The notes under the pieces: generated by a model | Told to the model about the DNA's origin: nothing | Databases searched by the model: none | Seen by the model: only the letters and a program-made list of their open reading frames with translations | In this document: piece after piece, positions 33,224-42,001 of the stretch | Layout of the letters: each line of letters begins with the position of its first letter | Numbering within the stretch: position 1 is the stretch's first letter | Source of the DNA: Streptomyces sp. CHD11 | GTDB taxonomy: Bacteria > Actinomycetota > Actinomycetes > Streptomycetales > Streptomycetaceae | Assembly: GCF_018638295.1 (NCBI RefSeq) | Contig: NZ_JABTTS010000023.1 | Location: forward strand, 47,429 to 111,428 | Reading direction: 5' to 3' | Length of the DNA stretch: 64,000 bases | Position numbers and translations under genes: made by a program

Positions 33224-33664
33224 CGGTCCCGGGGTGTACAACCCGGTGCTTGCGGGGCGCCCGCTTGCGTACTGGGCGGGGGGGGTGTTGCGCAACCCGG
33301 CGCTTGCGGGGTGCCGTCGCGCCCACCCGTGCCGCCCTGGGGGTACCTCCCAGGCCCTCAAGGCACTGGGGGAGGCACGACTGCCCGCGGGAGCGGGGGT
33401 GGTGGTTGGGGTGGTGGTCGGGGTGGATCCGCCCCAAGCGCTCGGTGCGCGGGAAGGGGCGCCACAGGCCTTCCGGCCGGCCCTCCCACCGGCCGTGTGG
33501 GAACCCGGGAACCGGACCCGAACGTGCGGGCGTGTTCGTGGGCAGGGCGGGGCTGAATTCCCGGCAATCGGGATGCAATCGCATCAAGATCGTGCCAAGG
33601 CCGGTGCATATGGCAGCCACGGCGGCGATACTTGCCGCGGAGGGATGGCCATGGGGGAGGTCGA
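33224..33664. other. Repeat-rich intergenic region before glnX-like gene
   Basis: 441 bases without a gene. Near 33239-33320 two direct repeats of CAACCCGG(T/C)GCTTGCGGGG type lie about 56 bases apart. A dispersed repeat follows at 33336-33392. The promoter of the downstream signalling cluster should lie towards 33550-33650, but no clear boxes were seen. Confidence 0.5.
33336..33392. repeat. Dispersed repeat, copy 2
   Basis: CCTGGGGGTACCTCCCAGG palindrome followed by CACTGGGGGAGGCACGACTG; the second part is shared with 15371 onwards. Confidence 0.65.
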
Positions 33665-35110
33665 GTGACACACACGCCGAACAGCGCGGCTCCGCCGGGC
33701 AAGGCCGCGCCCGGACTGCCGGCGGTACCGGCGCAGTACGCCCCCCTCCCCACACCCCCGGCCACACCCGCGCCCGTACCCGCGCCTCCCGCCGCACGCC
33801 GTACCGCGTTCGCCGAGGGCGTCGACCGGCTGCGCAGGGCCGCCACCACCGAGCCCGGCCGGCTCCGCATCATCGGCGCGGCCCTGGCCGCCCTCGTCCT
33901 CGCGTTCGGCGCCGTGACGGCCTGGCAGATGACCGACCGGGCCACGGCCGCCGACGACGTCCTCACCAGCAGCCAGCCCCTCACGTCCGACGCCGCCGAC
34001 ATCTACCGCTCCCTCGCGGACGCCAACACCGCGGCGTCCAGCGGCTTCCTGGCCGGCGGTCAGGAGACCGCCGCTTCCCGGGACCGTTACGAGAAGGACA
34101 TCCGCACCGCCGCCGCCAAACTCGTCAACGCCGCGGCCAACTCGGACCCCGGCTCCTCCGCCGCGGAGACGATCACCGAACTCAACCGCCTGCTCCCGGA
34201 GTACAAGGGGCTGGTGGAGCGCGCCCGTACCTACAACCGCCAGGGTTTCCCGGTCGGCGGCGCCTACCTGCGGTACGCGAACGAGAAGATGCAGCAGGAG
34301 ATGCTCCCGGCGGCGGAGGACCTGTACACCACGGAGAACCAGCGGCTGCGTGCGGACTACGCGGACGCGACCCCCTACCCGTGGCCCTCGACAGCCCTCG
34401 GCATCGCCGTCCTCGCCGTCCTCGCCTGGGTCCAGCGCCGCACCTATCTGCGCACCCACCGCGTCCTCAACCACGGGCTGGTGGCGGCGACCACGACGGC
34501 CGCGGTGGTCCTGCTCTGGCTGACGGCCGGTCACGCCCTGGCCCGTTCGAACCTGAACGACTCCTACGACCACGGCGTCCGCTCGCTCAACGTCCTGCAC
34601 GACGCCCGTATCGCCTCGCTGAAGGCCAGGGGCAACGAGAACCTCACCCTGGTGGCCCGCGGCGCGGAGACGACGAAGGTCGGCGAGGAGACGTACGACG
34701 CGTACGACTACGACTTCGGCCGGGACATGGACGTCCTCGCGAAGGGGCTGGCCCGCGCCGAGCGGCTCGCGGACGACGACGGCGGCGCGAAGCCGGTCAC
34801 CGCGGCGGTGAGCAACATGACCGAGTGGAAGAAGCGTCACGCGGCCGCGCGGGAGCACGACGAGAACGGCAACTACCAGCAGGCGCTGGACATGGTGATC
34901 GGCGCGGAGGGCGCGACGGGCGAGTGCTTCGACAGCGTCGACAGGAACCTGGCCACGGCGCTGGCGCACGAGGAGACGGAGTTCAAGCAGGCGGCCGGCG
35001 ACGGCCGGGACGCGCTGACGGGTCTGCCGCTCGGCGCGGCGGTGCTCGCGGTGCTGGGCGCGGCCGGCGCCGTGCTGGGCATCGGCCGCAGGCTGTCGGA
35101 GTACCGGTGA
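33665..35110 (+). CDS. GlnX-like membrane sensor
   Basis: 481 residues. A Pro-rich cytosolic N-terminus (1-60) is followed by a first TM segment (IIGAALAALVLAFGAVTAW), a helical extracytoplasmic domain (about 85-235; SADAADIYRSLADANTA...), two TM helices (TALGIAVLAVLAWVQ and TTTAAVVLLWLTAGHAL), a second helical extracytoplasmic domain and a last TM helix (GAAVLAVLGAAGAVLGIG). This double four-helix-bundle layout, next to a glutamate-type binding protein and a PknG-like kinase, matches mycobacterial GlnX. There it relays GlnH ligand binding to PknG. The GTG start is preceded by GGAGG. Its stop overlaps the next gene. Function here is inferred by analogy. Confidence 0.78.
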   Translation: MTHTPNSAAPPGKAAPGLPAVPAQYAPLPTPPATPAPVPAPPAARRTAFAEGVDRLRRAATTEPGRLRIIGAALAALVLAFGAVTAWQMTDRATAADDVLTSSQPLTSDAADIYRSLADANTAASSGFLAGGQETAASRDRYEKDIRTAAAKLVNAAANSDPGSSAAETITELNRLLPEYKGLVERARTYNRQGFPVGGAYLRYANEKMQQEMLPAAEDLYTTENQRLRADYADATPYPWPSTALGIAVLAVLAWVQRRTYLRTHRVLNHGLVAATTTAAVVLLWLTAGHALARSNLNDSYDHGVRSLNVLHDARIASLKARGNENLTLVARGAETTKVGEETYDAYDYDFGRDMDVLAKGLARAERLADDDGGAKPVTAAVSNMTEWKKRHAAAREHDENGNYQQALDMVIGAEGATGECFDSVDRNLATALAHEETEFKQAAGDGRDALTGLPLGAAVLAVLGAAGAVLGIGRRLSEYR

Positions 35111-36207
35111 ACGCGCGCATGCCCGGCCCGAGAGGGACGACCGGGCCGAAGGGGGCGCCGAGGATGACCGCACACGTGCCGCGGGCCCGTACGAAGGGCT
35201 GGGGCGGGGTGGGTGCGATGGCGACGGCCTGCGCCCTGGCGCTGGTCTTCGCTCTCCTCCTGACCTGTACCGGTTCCCAGGGCCGCACCCCGGCGAAGGC
35301 GGCCGGCGAGTCCGTGTCCCACGCGGAACGGACACGGGCAGCCGAGGAGTGCACGGCCCCGGAGAAGCAGACACTACCTCCCGGCGACTCCGACGGCCCC
35401 GCGATCGCGGAGATCAAGAACCGTGACGGCGAGAAGCGCAAGCTGATCGTCGGGGTGGACCAGAACAGCTACCGCTGGGGCTACCGGGACCCCAACAGCG
35501 GCGAGGGTGTGCAGCTCGAGGGGTTCGACATCGACCTGGTGCACCGTATCGCCGAGGACATACTCGGCGACCCGGACGCGGTCCAGTTCAAGGCGATCCC
35601 GACCGACCAGCGCATCCCGGCGATCAGGGACGGCCGGGTCGACATGGTGGTCCGCACGATGACGATCAACTGTGCGCGCATCCAGGAAGTGGCGTTCTCC
35701 GCACCGTACTTCAAGACGGGCCAGCAGGTCCTCGCCCCGAAGTCCTCGCCGGTCGAGGGGTACGACGCGACCCTGGCGGACCAGGAGATATGCACGGCGA
35801 CGGGCTCGACGGCGTACTCGACGCTGGAGGCGGACAGGAAGGCGGGCCTCCTCCCGGAGTCGGCCGACATCCGCACCACGGTCCCCAACCAGTTGGACTG
35901 CCTGGTGCGGCTGCAGCTCGGTGAGGTGGACGCGGTGGTCACCGACGGCGCGCTCGCGGCCAGCCAGGCCGCGCAGGATCCGACGGTGGAGCTCAAGGGC
36001 GAGGCCTTCACGACCGAGTACTACGGCGTGGCGATGAAGAAGGACGCGGACGATCTGGTCCGCCGGGTCAACCGGATCCTGGTGGACTTCCGTGCGGATC
36101 CGACGGACGGCTGGCAGTCCTCGTACACCGAGTGGCTGTCGGCCACGCTGGGACAGGATTCCTCCCGTTCGGCCCCGCCGGCCCCGCAGTACCTGCGCAG
36201 AAGCTGA
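35107..36207 (+). CDS. GlnH-like amino-acid binding protein
   Basis: 366 residues. An N-terminal hydrophobic segment (AMATACALALVFALLLTC) ends in a Cys that could be lipidated. A type II periplasmic-binding fold follows: LIVGVDQNSYRWGYRDP, EGFDIDLVHRIAEDILG, IPAIRDGRVDMVVRTMTINCAR, AFSAPYF and TTVPNQLDCLVRLQLGEVDAVVTDGAL. This pattern is typical of glutamate/aspartate/glutamine-binding proteins. No ABC permease or ATPase gene is adjacent. Instead it overlaps the GlnX-like gene by 4 bases, as in the mycobacterial sensor pair, so signalling rather than transport is likely. Starts further inside (35119, 35164) are possible. Confidence 0.82.
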   Translation: MNARMPGPRGTTGPKGAPRMTAHVPRARTKGWGGVGAMATACALALVFALLLTCTGSQGRTPAKAAGESVSHAERTRAAEECTAPEKQTLPPGDSDGPAIAEIKNRDGEKRKLIVGVDQNSYRWGYRDPNSGEGVQLEGFDIDLVHRIAEDILGDPDAVQFKAIPTDQRIPAIRDGRVDMVVRTMTINCARIQEVAFSAPYFKTGQQVLAPKSSPVEGYDATLADQEICTATGSTAYSTLEADRKAGLLPESADIRTTVPNQLDCLVRLQLGEVDAVVTDGALAASQAAQDPTVELKGEAFTTEYYGVAMKKDADDLVRRVNRILVDFRADPTDGWQSSYTEWLSATLGQDSSRSAPPAPQYLRRS

Positions 36208-36291
36208 CCCGACACCGACACATACCCCCGACCCCGACCGCACTCTCCCCCGCCCGCCAACCGCCAACAACTCCGCAGCGAAAGGTGATCG

Positions 36292-37629
36292 ATGGCCGAC
36301 ACGGATCCCGCCGGGCCGGTACTGGACCGGGACGAGGTGGACCGTGCGCTGGCGCGGCTCGGCGCGGAGCACGAGGCGATCGAGACCTCGCTCCTCGCCC
36401 TGCAGGACCACGCGGGCCGAAGGCTCCTGGAGGGCGCTCGGCTCACCGGCCTGACCCAGGAGCGCTGGACGTCCACGGAGGCGTCGATCACGCTGCTGTG
36501 GACCTACTTCGACGCGTACACGGACGCGCTGCGCGCCGCCCGGGACATCCGCTCCCGCCGCCGCTGGTCCAGCCGCGAGGACCTGGTGGCGCTGACGGAG
36601 CTGCTGCGCGGCGACTCGGTGACGGTGGCCGGCGGCGCGTCGGCGACGGCCCTCGCCGCGGCGCCGGACGCGGCCCGTCCGGGCAGGCTCAGTGAGCGGT
36701 ATTCGCTCGTCGCCCTCGTCGACCGGATGAACGAGCTGTACGCGGCCTCGCTGGACATGGTCGTGGCGGCGGACGCGGTGTGGTCGGCGCTGCCCGCGCG
36801 GATCGATCTGCTGGCCGCCGAACTGCATCGCACGAGCAGGCTGGCGCATTCGGTCGGGGTCCGTCCGGGTGAGCATCCGGCGGGCGACGACCTGGAGCGG
36901 ATCACCCGCACGCTGACGAGGCTGCGCGAGGCGGTGGTGTCCGATCCGCTGGCGTACTGGAAGCCCGCGGAGGGCAGTTCGGCGCCGGGCGGCGGGCGTC
37001 CGGACACCACGGTCTACGACCGCGAGGCGCGGGCGCTGGAGGAGGTCCGCCGGGAGATCGACGCGGTGCTGACGGTCCGCCAGGACGCCGAGAAGCGCAT
37101 CGTCAGGCTGCGTGACGTCCTCTCCCGCGCCGACCGCACGCTCGCCGAGGCGCGCACCGCGCGCGGCGAGGTGCTGGCGAAGATCGCCGCGACGGAGGTG
37201 CCGGTGGTCAGCGGCCCGCCGACCGTGCTGCAGGAGCAGTTGTCGACGGCGGCCGAGTACCGCAGGCACGCCCAGTGGCACCGGCTGTCGCCGCTCCTGG
37301 AGTCCCTTGAGCAGAAGGCGGAGGACGAACTACTGCGCGCGCGGGAGTCGTTGACGGCGGTCACGGCGCCGCTGGCAATCCGTGCGGAACTGCGCGGCAG
37401 GCTGGACGCGTACAAGGCGAAGGTGGCCCGGCACGGCCTCGCGGAGGATCCCGAGCTGGTGGAGCGGTACGAGAAGGCGCGCCGCATGCTGTGGAGCGCG
37501 CCCTGTGATCTGCGCGTCGCCGAGCAGGCGGTGCTGCGCTACCAGTACGCGGCCACCGAACTGCTCGGCGGCACACCGCGGGTGCCCGAGCAGGGCGGGC
37601 CGGACGACCGGAGGGGGCCGGGCGCATGA
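36292..37629 (+). CDS. Coiled-coil protein of the pknG cluster
   Basis: 445 residues, almost entirely helical and charged with heptad-like stretches (DREARALEEVRREIDAVLTVRQDAEKRIVRLRDVLSRADRTLAEARTARGEVLAKI). There is no signal peptide, membrane helix or catalytic motif. It lies between the glnH-like and pknG-like genes in the same direction. The stop overlaps a 9-codon ORF that itself overlaps the pknG start. A scaffold joining the membrane sensor to the kinase is a reasonable guess, but I do not recognise the family. Confidence 0.75.
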   Translation: MADTDPAGPVLDRDEVDRALARLGAEHEAIETSLLALQDHAGRRLLEGARLTGLTQERWTSTEASITLLWTYFDAYTDALRAARDIRSRRRWSSREDLVALTELLRGDSVTVAGGASATALAAAPDAARPGRLSERYSLVALVDRMNELYAASLDMVVAADAVWSALPARIDLLAAELHRTSRLAHSVGVRPGEHPAGDDLERITRTLTRLREAVVSDPLAYWKPAEGSSAPGGGRPDTTVYDREARALEEVRREIDAVLTVRQDAEKRIVRLRDVLSRADRTLAEARTARGEVLAKIAATEVPVVSGPPTVLQEQLSTAAEYRRHAQWHRLSPLLESLEQKAEDELLRARESLTAVTAPLAIRAELRGRLDAYKAKVARHGLAEDPELVERYEKARRMLWSAPCDLRVAEQAVLRYQYAATELLGGTPRVPEQGGPDDRRGPGA

Positions 37630-37655
37630 GCGACCAGGGGGAGGCGGGGTCATGA
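37626..37655 (+). CDS. Nine-codon bridging mini-ORF (tentative)
   Basis: ATG 37626 overlaps the stop of the coiled-coil gene (ATGA). Its own TGA at 37653 overlaps the ATG of the kinase gene (ATGA again). GGAGGGGG lies 8 bases upstream. It may couple translation of the two genes, or be chance. Confidence 0.3.
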   Translation: MSDQGEAGS

Positions 37656-40267
37656 GCGGGCCGGAGAACCGGGAGGCCGTGGCCGGCCAGGCGGCGCGCG
37701 CCTGTCAGCGCCCCGACTGCGACGGCACGTACGAGGACGTCGGCGGCGGCGAACTGTACTGCGACACCTGCGGTCTCGCCCCGGTCGTGTCGCCGACGGG
37801 GCTGGTCGGCTCGCCCACGACCGGCATCACGGTGGGCGGCCGTGACTCACGCGGTTCGTCGGGCAGCGGGCGGTCGCACGGCAGCCGCGGCAGCGGCCGC
37901 AGTGCGCGTACGTCGTCGCAGTCGTCGAAGTCCCGGCGTTCGGTCTCCGGGCGGCTCTCCCGCGCGCTCACGGGCCGGGTCTCCGGCCGCTCGGTGTCCG
38001 TGCGCAGCTCCGGCGCGGGCGCCGTGTCGTCCGGCCGGGGCCGCCTGGGCGCCGGGCTGGTCGAGGTGCCGCCGATCCCGCGCCCCGATCCGCGCGGAAT
38101 GGTGCTGGACAGCCCCGAGGTGCCGGAGCGGAAGCGGTTCTGCTCCCGTTCGGACTGCGGGGCGCCGGTGGGCCGGGCCCGCAACGGCCGGCCGGGGCGT
38201 ACGGAGGGGTTCTGCACCAAGTGCGGCCACCCGTACTCCTTCGTGCCGAAGCTGCGGTCCGGGGACGTGGTGCACGGCCAGTACGAGGTGGTCGGCTGTC
38301 TGGCGCACGGCGGGCTGGGCTGGATCTATCTCGCCGTGGACCGGGCCGTCTCGGACCGCTGGGTGGTCCTCAAGGGCCTGCTGGACACGGGCGACCAGGA
38401 CGCGATGGCGGCCGCCATCTCCGAGCGGCGCTTCCTCGCCGAGATCGAGCACGCCAACATCGTGCGGATCTACAACTTCGTGGAACATCTGGACCAGCGC
38501 ACGGGCTCCCTCGACGGCTACATCGTCATGGAGTACCTGGGCGGCAAGTCGCTCAAGGAGATCGCCAACGCCCGCCGCACGCCGGAGGGCAGGCGCGACC
38601 CGCTGCCGGTGGAGCAGGCGTGCGCGTACGGCATCGAGGCGCTCGAGGCGCTCGGTCATCTGCACAGCCGGAACCTGCTGTACTGCGACTTCAAGGTCGA
38701 CAACGCGATCCAGACCGAGGACCAGCTGAAGCTGATCGACATGGGCGCGGTGCGCCGGACGGACGACGAGGAGTCGGCCATCTACGGCACGGTCGGCTAC
38801 CAGGCGCCCGAGGTCGCCGAGACGGGCCCGTCGGTGGCGTCCGACCTGTACACGGTGGCCCGTACGCTCGCCGTTCTGACGTTTGATTTCCAGGGGTACA
38901 CGAGCGTTTTCGTGGACTCGCTGCCGGACCCGGACAACATCGAGGTCTTCCGTCAGTACGAGTCCTTCTACCGGTTGCTGGTGCGCGCCACCGACCCGGA
39001 CCCGGCCCGCAGGTTCGCCTCCGCGCAGGAGATGACCGAGCAGTTGACGGGGGTGCTGCGCGAGGTCGTCTCGCTCCAGTCGGGCCGTGCGCGGCCGGCG
39101 CTGTCCACGCTGTTCGGCCCGGAACTGCGGGTGACGGACACGGAGCTGTTCCCGGTGCTGAACGGCGATGTGTCCCGGCTGGGGAGCAGGGCGCCCCGCC
39201 CCCGGACCCGTCTCGGCAAGGGCCGCCGCGCCCTCGCCCCCGCGGGCGGCACCCCTGCCGTCCCGGCCGCCCCCTCCGCCTTCGCCGCGCCGCCCGCCGT
39301 GCCCGCCGCTGCGGCCGCCACCCCGGTCCGGCCCGTCGACTGTGCCACCGCCGCGCTCGCGCTCCCCGTTCCGCACGTGCATCCCGCCGACCCCAACGCC
39401 GGCTTCCTCGCGGGTCTGCTGACGTCCGCGCCGGGTGAGCTGATCAACGCGCTGGCGGCTGCGCCCGCCCCGTCGACCGAGACCCTGCTGCGCGAGATGC
39501 GCGCCCGGCTGGAGACCGGCGAGCGGGACACGGCGCTGCACACGCTGCGCGCACTGGAGGACGAGGACCCCGACGACTGGCGGGTGGTCTGGTACCGGGG
39601 CGTGGCCGCGCTCGTCACCGGCGACCACGAGGGCGCGGCGCTCGCCTTCGACGCGATCTACGACGCCTTTCCGGGTGACATCGCGCCGAAGCTGGCGCTG
39701 GGCCTGTGCGCGGAGGTGCTGGGCCAGCTGGACAACGCCGCGGAGTACTACCGCCTGGTGTGGTCGACCGACCCGAGCTATGTGAGCGCCGCGTTCGGGC
39801 TGGCCCGCGTCCAGTTGGCGGCCGGCGACCGGCGCGGCGCCGTGACCACGCTGGAGTCGGTGCCGGAGTCCTCCATCCACTACACGGCCGCACGGGTGGC
39901 GGCCGTCCGGGCGCGGTTGCGCGGACGTGCGGCAACCCGCGGCGACGTACGGTTCCCGGACGACCTGGCCGCCGCCGCCGGGCAGGTCGAGGCCCTGGAG
40001 GCGTACGGTCTGGATCCGGCACGGCGCGAGCAGTTGTCGGCCGAGGTCCTCGGTTGCGGGCTGGACTGGGTACTCTCCGGGGGCCAGGGTTCCGCCCCTC
40101 CCGCCGCCGGGGGACGGACGCTGCTCGGCAGCGGCCTGGACGAGCGGGGCCTGCGCTTCGGCCTGGAGCGCTCGTACCGCACGCTGGCCCGGCTGGCGCG
40201 CAGCGGCGAGGAGAGGATCGACCTGGTGGAACGTGCCAATCGTTACCGCCCCCGGACATGGGTGTAG
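37652..40267 (+). CDS. pknG: PknG-like serine/threonine protein kinase
   Basis: 871 residues in the PknG architecture. Zinc-binding Cys pairs lie at the N-terminus (CQRPDC...YCDTCG) and again at about 165-195 (FCSRSDC...FCTKCGH), equivalent to the rubredoxin-like module. A Ser/Arg-rich linker lies between them. The kinase domain spans about 208-470, with VVLKGL (Lys about 238), YCDFKVDN in place of HRDxKxxN, and LIDMGAVRR in place of DFG, as usual in PknG. A long C-terminal TPR region runs from about 600 (DTALHTLRALEDEDPDDWRVVWYRGVAAL). In mycobacteria PknG phosphorylates GarA to control glutamate metabolism. ATG 37652 has GGGGAGG 7 bases upstream. The phosphatase gene starts 3 bases after its stop. 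Confidence 0.92.
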   Translation: MSGPENREAVAGQAARACQRPDCDGTYEDVGGGELYCDTCGLAPVVSPTGLVGSPTTGITVGGRDSRGSSGSGRSHGSRGSGRSARTSSQSSKSRRSVSGRLSRALTGRVSGRSVSVRSSGAGAVSSGRGRLGAGLVEVPPIPRPDPRGMVLDSPEVPERKRFCSRSDCGAPVGRARNGRPGRTEGFCTKCGHPYSFVPKLRSGDVVHGQYEVVGCLAHGGLGWIYLAVDRAVSDRWVVLKGLLDTGDQDAMAAAISERRFLAEIEHANIVRIYNFVEHLDQRTGSLDGYIVMEYLGGKSLKEIANARRTPEGRRDPLPVEQACAYGIEALEALGHLHSRNLLYCDFKVDNAIQTEDQLKLIDMGAVRRTDDEESAIYGTVGYQAPEVAETGPSVASDLYTVARTLAVLTFDFQGYTSVFVDSLPDPDNIEVFRQYESFYRLLVRATDPDPARRFASAQEMTEQLTGVLREVVSLQSGRARPALSTLFGPELRVTDTELFPVLNGDVSRLGSRAPRPRTRLGKGRRALAPAGGTPAVPAAPSAFAAPPAVPAAAAATPVRPVDCATAALALPVPHVHPADPNAGFLAGLLTSAPGELINALAAAPAPSTETLLREMRARLETGERDTALHTLRALEDEDPDDWRVVWYRGVAALVTGDHEGAALAFDAIYDAFPGDIAPKLALGLCAEVLGQLDNAAEYYRLVWSTDPSYVSAAFGLARVQLAAGDRRGAVTTLESVPESSIHYTAARVAAVRARLRGRAATRGDVRFPDDLAAAAGQVEALEAYGLDPARREQLSAEVLGCGLDWVLSGGQGSAPPAAGGRTLLGSGLDERGLRFGLERSYRTLARLARSGEERIDLVERANRYRPRTWV

Positions 40268-40270
40268 TTG

Positions 40271-41881
40271 ATGTCGCAGATGCCTCAGCAGGCCGCTCTG
40301 TCGAAATGCCCGAGCTGCGAGGAACCCCTCGAGTCGGGTGATCGTTTCTGCGGTGCCTGCGGATACGACCTGTCCGTGGTCCCCGCGCGGCCGCAGGACG
40401 AGCCGACGATCACCCTGAACGGCGCGGTGCCGCCCCAGGCGCCGGCCGACCGTGCCCGTCCCCGGCCCGCGGCCGCACCTCCCGCGGCACCACCGTGGCC
40501 CGCGCCCGGCCCGGCCGGATCCCTCGACGGGCCCCCGACCCATCAGCCGACGGACGTGCCCGGTACCCACTCGGACGGCTCCCCGCTCTCCGGCGCGGCG
40601 GACGGACCGGCCACCCCCGCATCCCCCGCCCCGGCCGCCGCCCGGACCCCGGACGAGGGCCCTCGCGTGTCACCGCTGCCCCGGGGCACCGCCGGACAGC
40701 CTGGCACGCCGGGCGATCCGGCGGTCCCACCGGCATACGGCAGCCCAGTACCACCGCCGCCCGCGCCCGCGGCACCGCCCGCCCCGTCGTCCGGTGTCCG
40801 CTTGGACCGCCGCGCGCAGCCCGGCACGCCCCCCGTGCCGGAGGCGTCCCCCGCCCCCGGAGGGCACCCGGGCGGCGCTGACCACCAGACCGCGCAGCCC
40901 GAGGAGTACCCCCTCCAGGCGCCCGACCCGCGCATGACCGCCGGGCCCGAGCGTCAGGCCGGCGGCGCGGTGTGCGTCGCCTGCCGTGCGGGCAGGGTGG
41001 ACGACGACGGCTACTGCGAGAACTGCGGCCACGCCCAGCCACGCGAACGGGACCACATGGAACAGGAATGCGGCCCCCTGGCCGCGGTCAGCGACCGCGG
41101 CCTGCGCCATCACCGCAACGAGGACGCCTTCGGTATCGGCACCGCCACACTGCCCGACGGCTCGCCCGTCTCCGTGGCGATCGTCTGTGACGGTGTCTCC
41201 TCGGCGACCCGCCCCGACGAGGCATCGCTCGCCGCCTCCCGTGCGGCGACCGGATCGCTCCTCGCGGCCCTGCCCCGCGGAACCCATCCGCAGCAGGCGA
41301 TGCACGACGCGATCATCGCCGCCTCCGAGGCGGTCAACGCACTGGCCGACGACCCCGAGGCGGCCGCCCGTGAGCACGCCCCGCACCAGAACGCCCCCGC
41401 CTGCACGATCGTCGGCACGGTGGTGGCGGCCGGTCTGCTGGTCGTCGGCTGGGTCGGCGACAGCCGCGCCTACTGGATCCCCCTGGACCGCTCCGCCCCG
41501 GCGGCCCGGCTCACCGAGGACGACTCGTGGGCCGCGCAGATGGTCGCCGCGGGCCTGATGGGCGAGGCCGAGGCGTACGCCGACCACCGGGCCCACGCCA
41601 TCACCGGCTGGCTCGGCGCCGACGCCTACGAACTGGAACCGCACACCGCGTCGTTCAAGCCGGACCGGCCCGGAGTGATCGTGGTCTGCACCGACGGTCT
41701 GTGGAACTACGCGGAGTCGGCCGACGAGCTGGCCGAGATCGTTCCCGCCGACGCCGCCGCGCGCCCCCTGCACAGCGCCCGGGTCCTGGTCGGTCACGCG
41801 CTCGACGGAGGGGGCCACGACAACGTAACAGTGGCCCTCGTGCCGTTCCCGGTCGTCCCCCAGGGGGCAGGATCGGCCTGA
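40271..41881 (+). CDS. PP2C-type protein phosphatase with N-terminal zinc ribbons
   Basis: 536 residues. There are two CxxC...CxxC ribbons, at residues 12-35 (CPSCEEPLESGDRFCGACG) and about 235-255 (CVACRAG...CENCGH), joined by a long Pro/Ala-rich linker. The PP2C catalytic domain (about 270-525) has SDRGLRHHRNEDAF, VAIVCDGVSS, VGWVGDSRAYWI and GGHDNVTVALV, which carry the metal-binding Asp/Glu residues. It starts 3 bases after the kinase stop (ATG 40271; a TTG at 40268 is less likely). It is the obvious candidate to reverse phosphorylation by the adjacent kinase; that pairing is inferred. Confidence 0.9.
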   Translation: MSQMPQQAALSKCPSCEEPLESGDRFCGACGYDLSVVPARPQDEPTITLNGAVPPQAPADRARPRPAAAPPAAPPWPAPGPAGSLDGPPTHQPTDVPGTHSDGSPLSGAADGPATPASPAPAAARTPDEGPRVSPLPRGTAGQPGTPGDPAVPPAYGSPVPPPPAPAAPPAPSSGVRLDRRAQPGTPPVPEASPAPGGHPGGADHQTAQPEEYPLQAPDPRMTAGPERQAGGAVCVACRAGRVDDDGYCENCGHAQPRERDHMEQECGPLAAVSDRGLRHHRNEDAFGIGTATLPDGSPVSVAIVCDGVSSATRPDEASLAASRAATGSLLAALPRGTHPQQAMHDAIIAASEAVNALADDPEAAAREHAPHQNAPACTIVGTVVAAGLLVVGWVGDSRAYWIPLDRSAPAARLTEDDSWAAQMVAAGLMGEAEAYADHRAHAITGWLGADAYELEPHTASFKPDRPGVIVVCTDGLWNYAESADELAEIVPADAAARPLHSARVLVGHALDGGGHDNVTVALVPFPVVPQGAGSA

Positions 41882-42001
41882 GGCCGCGTACGGGATGCCT
41901 CCTGCGGGGTCTTCACGCAAGCCGCGACGGGCCGGAGGGGACCGGCCCGTCATCCGTCGTCGCCCCGCGCCGCCGGGGCATCCAGGGGGGAGCGAACAGG
42001 C

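Noticed and set aside
37847..40570. 907-codon minus-strand ORF opposite pknG
   Set aside because: Shadow of the kinase gene; composition typical of antisense frames.
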